From NCBI GenBank assembly GCA_035266865.1, contig DATFMR010000063.1, forward strand, positions 1 to 8,416: 8,416 bases of DNA, written 5' to 3'. Both the position numbers and the translations under genes were made by a program. This DNA comes from JAKAGZ01 sp035266865. Its GTDB lineage: Bacteria; Bacteroidota; Ignavibacteria; Ignavibacteriales; Ignavibacteriaceae. The notes beneath the pieces are model-generated. The model saw nothing but the letters and a program-made list of their open reading frames with translations, did not search any database and was not told where the DNA came from. The first letter of the stretch is position 1, and every line of letters begins with the position of its first letter. This document shows positions 4,693 to 8,416 of this stretch, piece after piece.

Positions 4693-7239
4693 TTACCAAA
4701 GGTTTAATATTTTACTGATTTTAAATTTTTCATTAACTATCGGTTTTTTTTTAAGGCTTTTTTTATTTTTATTGTTATACGCATACTCATATCCATAACC
4801 ATAGCCGTATTTATCTTTAAATGCTGTCTTTTCAATTTCACAAGCATTAACAACGACACCTGAAATATTGATTTTTTCGTTTCTTAATTCCTGTACACCG
4901 GAAATTATTGCATCTCTTAAAGTATAATTATCACGAGTAACCATTATAGTATTTTCTACGAGCCTGCTTAAAATAAGAGTATCTATTACTCTATTAACCG
5001 GAGGAGTATCAACCAAGATATAATCATAAGAGCTATTATTTAAGATATCAATTAAATCACTTGCTTTCTGTGATTGAAGCAAGCTAGTCGATTTCTCGCT
5101 TATTTCCCCCGAAGGCATAATACTGATTGCTCCCATTTTTGACAATTCACTGGAGAAACTAGCCAAACTGTAAATAGGTAGTTTTCTTAGATCTCCACCT
5201 AATAAAGTGCTTAATCCCGGGTTTTCTCTTGACACCTCAAACAAATCTGTCAGTCCGCATCTTTTCATATCAGCATCAATAATTAGCACCTTCTTATCCG
5301 CGGCCGCAAGAGTAACGGCTAAATTTGCAACAATTGTAGTTTTTCCACTATGCTCTTCAGAACTAGTGAATAATATTATTTTGCTATTACGCTTCAGTGA
5401 AAAGACAAGTTTTATTTGAAGAACTTTATAGGCCTCAATGATTCCCAGGTTTTCTTTTATTAAAACCGGAAACTTATCCTCAACATTTCTAGTTTTATTA
5501 ATTATTTTTACCTGTTCTTTAGGAAATCTGGGAATTATTGATAGAATAGGCAACTCAAGATCTTCTTCAATTTCGCTCAGTTTAAGAAGTCTTCTTTCTT
5601 TAAATTCACCTAAAAATACAAATCCTATAATGAATGCGCCCCAAAGGAAGAGACACACTAGAACAACTATTTTCAAGCTTGGTGATACGGGTAGGATAGG
5701 AAGATCGGCCGGATCAACCACTAGAATATCCTGCAATTGAGAAATTTCTTTAATCCTCATTTCTTCCCTTTTATCAAGAAGAACATTAAACATTTTTTCA
5801 GCAACATCTGAATTTCTAGTAATTGCAGCTAACTTAGTTTCTTCCCTCGGGAGATTGTGAATCCTGGCCTGATATTTTGCAATTAAGTTATCGAGTTTAT
5901 CTTTTTTATCTTTGAGAGTATTAATTATAATTTTATATGAATTTAATGTATTCTGGTTATATGAATTTAATTTATTCTTTAATTGGGCAATTCTATTATC
6001 CAGATTTACAATATCTGGATGATTTTCAGATTTTTTCTGAAGTTCAGCAATTCTTTGAACTTCCAGGTCAGATAATTGCTTCAATATTGCTGAGAAGGGA
6101 GAATTAGATTGGTTAGATTGGTCAGGTGAAAGAAATGTTTGGTCAAAATACCCTTTCTTTTCATAATCACTCTGAATACCTCTCACTTTAGTTTCATATT
6201 CACTAAGTTCAAGATCATTTCTAACTTTCTGTTCTTGAAGTTTGCTTAAAAAATTTACAAGATCCTGTGAACTTTTATCTACCTGAACAATACCTGTCCT
6301 TGACTTGTAGTCACTAACCTTACCTTCAGCTTCTTTCAATTGTTTAGCCATATCCTTTAACTGTTTATCTACAAATTGATAAGAGTCTTGAATGTTTTTT
6401 CTAACAATTTCTGTTCTAGTTTGTCTGAATTTCTCGGATAATGTATTAGCAATCAATTGAGCCATCTTAGGTGATTTATCCTGCACCTTAATCTGTATTA
6501 TATTTGTTTTATCAACTTGTGTAACTTTTATTTTTTTATCTAGTCGATTTGTTGAAGAAGTAGGGCCATAAATTGAGAAAAATAATTTTGTCCCGGAGGG
6601 GGCACTATGCCAATCAATTTCCAAATGGGAATTATTCCAGCTAATTCCGTGTGTAGTGCCTGCTCTTTGGGCATTCACCAGCAAATTCGTTTCAGCATTG
6701 TATAATTCAATATACCCAGCATTATTAATTACGAAATACTTTCCATTATCAACACTATTAGAGTCCCTCTGTAAATCCACCACTTGCGGATATTTAGATC
6801 TGTCGGCACCCTTATCTGCAAGCCACCAATTATAAGCGGTAAGAGATTTACCAACAACTGTTACATTATCATTAGGGAATTCAATTTTATCAACGAAAAA
6901 ATTCAATTTTAGTTGGTTAATAACTTTTGATAATACTGTCTTAGTATTGACCAACTGTAATTCTGTTTCAACATCATCTAAAGATTGGTCCGCAACCATC
7001 CTCTTATATTGATCCTGTGCATTTTGTTGTTTGGGTTGTTCTTCTTTTTTCAATAATGTTGTAGATTCATAAATCGGGCTTCTAGTAATATAATAAATGG
7101 CCCCAGCTAAAAAAATTACAACAAAAGACAGTACAATTATTAATTTTCTTTTTTTAAAGGCAAGAATTAATGCATCAATACTAGTTTGGCTCGTAGTAGA
7201 ATTAGACCAAACCAGTTCTTTGTGGTGCTTGTTATCCAT
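4693..7239 (-). CDS. Polysaccharide co-polymerase with BY-kinase domain (Wzc/GumC-type tyrosine autokinase)
   Basis: This 848-aa inner-membrane protein controls chain length and export of a polysaccharide. A Wzz-type region begins at about residue 20, with the first membrane span at 33-51. A large extracytoplasmic part follows, including predicted coiled-coil helices at about 285-360 and 385-465. The proline-rich segment DPADLPILPVSPS (509-521) leads into the second span (about 523-544). The cytoplasmic BY-kinase domain has Walker A (SSEEHSGKTT, 626-635, K633), Walker A' (VLIIDADMKR, 651-660, D655 and D657) and Walker B (YILVDTPP, 740-747, D744). The C-terminus carries six tyrosines at alternate positions (811, 813, 815, 817, 819, 821), the expected autophosphorylation cluster. 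A lysine-rich tail of 27 residues follows. All kinase motifs are intact. The gene starts 29 bases after the export-protein gene and is surely co-transcribed with it; a terminator follows. The upstream ribosome site (GGAAA) is weak. Homologues phosphorylate themselves in trans and are reset by a phosphatase; no phosphatase gene is in the window. Confidence 0.93.
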   Translation of the reverse strand: MDNKHHKELVWSNSTTSQTSIDALILAFKKRKLIIVLSFVVIFLAGAIYYITRSPIYESTTLLKKEEQPKQQNAQDQYKRMVADQSLDDVETELQLVNTKTVLSKVINQLKLNFFVDKIEFPNDNVTVVGKSLTAYNWWLADKGADRSKYPQVVDLQRDSNSVDNGKYFVINNAGYIELYNAETNLLVNAQRAGTTHGISWNNSHLEIDWHSAPSGTKLFFSIYGPTSSTNRLDKKIKVTQVDKTNIIQIKVQDKSPKMAQLIANTLSEKFRQTRTEIVRKNIQDSYQFVDKQLKDMAKQLKEAEGKVSDYKSRTGIVQVDKSSQDLVNFLSKLQEQKVRNDLELSEYETKVRGIQSDYEKKGYFDQTFLSPDQSNQSNSPFSAILKQLSDLEVQRIAELQKKSENHPDIVNLDNRIAQLKNKLNSYNQNTLNSYKIIINTLKDKKDKLDNLIAKYQARIHNLPREETKLAAITRNSDVAEKMFNVLLDKREEMRIKEISQLQDILVVDPADLPILPVSPSLKIVVLVCLFLWGAFIIGFVFLGEFKERRLLKLSEIEEDLELPILSIIPRFPKEQVKIINKTRNVEDKFPVLIKENLGIIEAYKVLQIKLVFSLKRNSKIILFTSSEEHSGKTTIVANLAVTLAAADKKVLIIDADMKRCGLTDLFEVSRENPGLSTLLGGDLRKLPIYSLASFSSELSKMGAISIMPSGEISEKSTSLLQSQKASDLIDILNNSSYDYILVDTPPVNRVIDTLILSRLVENTIMVTRDNYTLRDAIISGVQELRNEKINISGVVVNACEIEKTAFKDKYGYGYGYEYAYNNKNKKSLKKKPIVNEKFKISKILNLW

Positions 7240-7268
7240 ATATTTTCCAATTTTCTCTCTTTATTTTT

Positions 7269-7874
7269 CTATTTCCTAAGAAATACTATTAATATAGCAG
7301 TCAATGTGCTCAGTCCAGCAATGACTACCGCCTGAGTTGAACCACTAAACCATTTCCTATTCACATAAATTTGATCGCCCGACTGTAAACCAATATCATC
7401 AAGTTTGTTTCCGCTTTTAATAATTTTTTCACCATCGACATCTAACTCTTTGCCATTTCTCGTTATTGTAATACTTCCAACATTTGCCTCGGGTGTGGTG
7501 CCACCTGCTTTTGCTATCAAATCCGCTAATTTATCCGAACCTGTAACATAATAATATCCCGGTTTATTAACTTCACCAAAAATATTTACTCTAACAATGG
7601 GCAAAATAGTTAATTCAGGGTTTCTGTAAATATTGCTGTATTTACTAAAAATTTCCTGTTTAACACTATCAATATTTCTATTGGTTACTTTGATATTACC
7701 CAAATAAGGTAGCGCTATATTCCCATCTTCCTGAATATAATATTCCCCAGATATTGAATCTGGAATATTATAGAATATTAGTTTTAAACCGTCACCAGGA
7801 TGAAGAGTCTGAGCTTCACCGGCAATATTGAATAAAAGAAATAATACTAATACCCCCAGAAACAATCTTTTCAT
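7269..7874 (-). CDS. Wza-type polysaccharide export protein with SLBB domain
   Basis: This 201-aa exported protein has a signal peptide (K2, R3, hydrophobic 4-17, likely cleavage near GEA-Q at 19-22). There is no cysteine for lipid attachment, unlike E. coli Wza. Residues about 23-95 match the polysaccharide export (Poly_export) domain: HPGDGLKLIFYNIPD at 25-39, GEYYIQEDGNIALPYLGNIKV at 43-63, and NPELTILPIVRVNIFGEV at 85-102. A single SLBB domain follows (about 94-172, with GEVNKPGYYYV at 100-110, LADLIAKAGG at 116-125 and LQSGDQIYVNRK at 163-174). A hydrophobic C-terminal helix (about 181-198) ends in RK. At about half the length of E. coli Wza it has only one clear SLBB repeat. It should form or line the channel through which the polymer leaves the cell, working with the co-polymerase encoded 29 bases downstream. 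The ATG start is firmly supported by GAGGAG (complement of 7881-7886) six bases upstream. Confidence 0.92.
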   Translation of the reverse strand: MKRLFLGVLVLFLLFNIAGEAQTLHPGDGLKLIFYNIPDSISGEYYIQEDGNIALPYLGNIKVTNRNIDSVKQEIFSKYSNIYRNPELTILPIVRVNIFGEVNKPGYYYVTGSDKLADLIAKAGGTTPEANVGSITITRNGKELDVDGEKIIKSGNKLDDIGLQSGDQIYVNRKWFSGSTQAVVIAGLSTLTAILIVFLRK

Positions 7875-7880
7875 TTAAAT

Positions 7881-7886
7881 CTCCTC
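7881..7886 (-). promoter_or_regulatory. Strong Shine-Dalgarno site for the export-protein gene
   Basis: GAGGAG on the minus strand ends six bases before the ATG at 7874. It is the best ribosome site in the window and fixes the start. A small hairpin (7893-7910) sits directly upstream of it. Confidence 0.75.
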
Positions 7887-7892
7887 ATAGCA

Positions 7893-7910
7893 CAGAGTCA
7901 TAGTACTCTG
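7893..7910 (-). repeat. Hairpin CAGAGT/ACTCTG in the leader of the export gene
   Basis: A perfect six-pair inverted repeat (arms 7893-7898 and 7905-7910, loop of six) ends six bases upstream of the GAGGAG ribosome site. No T-run follows, so it is not a terminator. It could be a leader hairpin that influences translation, an operator, or an mRNA-processing site. Confidence 0.35.
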
Positions 7911-7920
7911 ATTAAGCATT

Positions 7921-7971
7921 TTGAAATTGTTTTGTAACATTCTCTAGGGTATAAATTAACAATATTTTCAA
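7921..7971 (-). repeat. Imperfect inverted repeat right after the acetyltransferase stop
   Basis: The stretch directly after the stop codon reads TTGAAAATATTGTT on the minus strand (7971-7958). It can pair with AACAATTTCAA (7931-7921): eleven pairs with three unpaired bases in the first arm and a 26-base spacer. No T-run follows on the minus strand, so a classical terminator is unlikely. It may protect the 3' end of the acetyltransferase message or bind a regulator. The pairs are mostly A-T, so stability is modest. Confidence 0.3.
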
Positions 7972-8416
7972 TTATACAACAGGCATTTCTTTAATCTTAT
8001 GTGCTGGCACTCCAGCAACAATTGTATTTGGAGGAACGTCCCGGGTCACAACAGCTCCTGCTCCTACTATCGCATTCTCACCAATAGTAACTCCACATAA
8101 TATTGTTGAAGAAGAACCTATTGAGGCCCCTCTTTTAATAAATGTCTCAACAACACTCCAATCTTCTTCGGTTTGCGGTTGTCCCAAATTATTAACTGAA
8201 CGAGGATACTTATCATTTATAAAAGTAACATTATGCCCTACAAAAACATCGTCTTCTATATGTACTCCTTCACAAATAAAAGTGTGTGAAGAAATCTTAC
8301 AGTTTTTACCTATTGTTGCATTTTTCTGTATTTCAACAAACGAACCTATTTTTGAATAATCATCTATTGAGCATCCGTAAAGATTCACAAAATTGAAAAT
8401 CTTAACATCTTTACCA
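7972..8416 (-). CDS. Sugar N-acetyltransferase (WbpD/WlbB-like, left-handed beta-helix), partial
   Basis: The visible part codes for 147 residues plus stop and runs off the right edge, so the N-terminus is missing. A GTG at 8388 could be mistaken for the start, but the frame stays open upstream and reads GKDVKIFNFVNLYGC, which continues the hexapeptide repeat; the true start is therefore outside. The sequence is a left-handed beta-helix acyltransferase. Numbering from the first visible codon, repeats include IGSFVEIQKNATIGKNCK (22-40), HTFICEGVHIEDDVFVGH (44-61), the loop VTFINDKYPR (63-72) and the C-terminal IGENAIVGAGAVVT (111-124) with a closing VAGVPAHKI (133-141). The EIQK, FICEGV and GH.V.F.NDKYPR blocks are those of acetyl-CoA:UDP-2-acetamido-3-amino-sugar N-acetyltransferases (WbpD/WlbB), which help make diacetamido uronic acids for surface polysaccharides. 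A related amino-sugar substrate is equally possible. It lies 97 bases upstream of the export gene and probably belongs to the same polysaccharide locus. Expected partners (dehydrogenase, oxidase, aminotransferase) would be beyond the edge. Confidence 0.9.
   Translation of the reverse strand, partial: GKDVKIFNFVNLYGCSIDDYSKIGSFVEIQKNATIGKNCKISSHTFICEGVHIEDDVFVGHNVTFINDKYPRSVNNLGQPQTEEDWSVVETFIKRGASIGSSSTILCGVTIGENAIVGAGAVVTRDVPPNTIVAGVPAHKIKEMPVV

Noticed and set aside
5207..5740. Two plus-strand open frames (5207-5419 and 5438-5740) inside the kinase gene
   Set aside because: Both are antisense to the BY-kinase domain and the second membrane span, and they look like mirror images of its codon pattern.
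7097..7279. Plus-strand open frame of 60 codons at the start of the kinase gene
   Set aside because: Antisense to the first membrane span and cytoplasmic N-terminus; no ribosome site and no motif.
1..8416. CRISPR array, tRNA/rRNA genes, insertion sequence, prophage or defence system
   Set aside because: No spaced direct repeats, no cloverleaf or rRNA motifs, no transposase, integrase or known defence domain; every large gene is assigned to another family.

Overview
The window is an AT-rich bacterial segment in which every convincing gene lies on the minus strand, so transcription runs from right to left. The best taxonomic clue is the secreted protein at 1105-3291. It ends in a type IX secretion (T9SS) sorting domain that opens with the SQNYPNPFNPTSTI motif, preceded by a PVELTSFTA-type beta-sandwich. 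This combination is typical of Ignavibacteria and relatives in the Bacteroidota/Chlorobi/Ignavibacteriota group. The assignment is inferred from motifs; there is no rRNA or other marker here.

Layout in transcription order. (1) 8416-7972: the 3' part of a left-handed beta-helix sugar acetyltransferase (WbpD/WlbB-like); its start lies beyond the right edge. (2) 7874-7269: a small Wza-type polysaccharide export protein with a strong Shine-Dalgarno site and a structured 97-nt leader. (3) 7239-4693, only 29 nt further on: a Wzc/GumC-type co-polymerase fused to a BY-kinase with a C-terminal tyrosine cluster. (4) A rho-independent terminator at 4561-4604, overlapped by a possible new promoter. (5) 4530-3484: a FemAB/GNAT-like acyltransferase of the kind found in exopolysaccharide loci. 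(6) 3291-1105: a T9SS cargo with a complete endonuclease/exonuclease/phosphatase (EEP) active site. (7) A 491-bp gap at 614-1104 without a convincing gene. (8) 613-1: the N-terminal 204 residues of a D-2-hydroxyacid dehydrogenase (SerA/GyaR-like), running off the left edge.

Genes 1-4 fit the edge of a Wzy-type exopolysaccharide or capsule locus. The acetyltransferase makes an N-acetylated sugar precursor, the kinase/co-polymerase controls chain length and export, and the Wza-like protein carries polymer across the outer envelope. The FemAB-like protein probably transfers an acyl or aminoacyl group to a cell-surface substrate. No glycosyltransferase, Wzy or Wzx is present here; they would have to lie outside. 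The EEP protein and the dehydrogenase are separated by long gaps and look like independent units.

I found no rRNA, tRNA, CRISPR array, insertion sequence or prophage. The window is mostly a recognisable polysaccharide-export neighbourhood. The less ordinary points are the terminator/promoter overlap at 4561-4631, the secreted nuclease-like protein beside the locus, the regular tyrosine ladder of the kinase, and the structured leader before the export gene.
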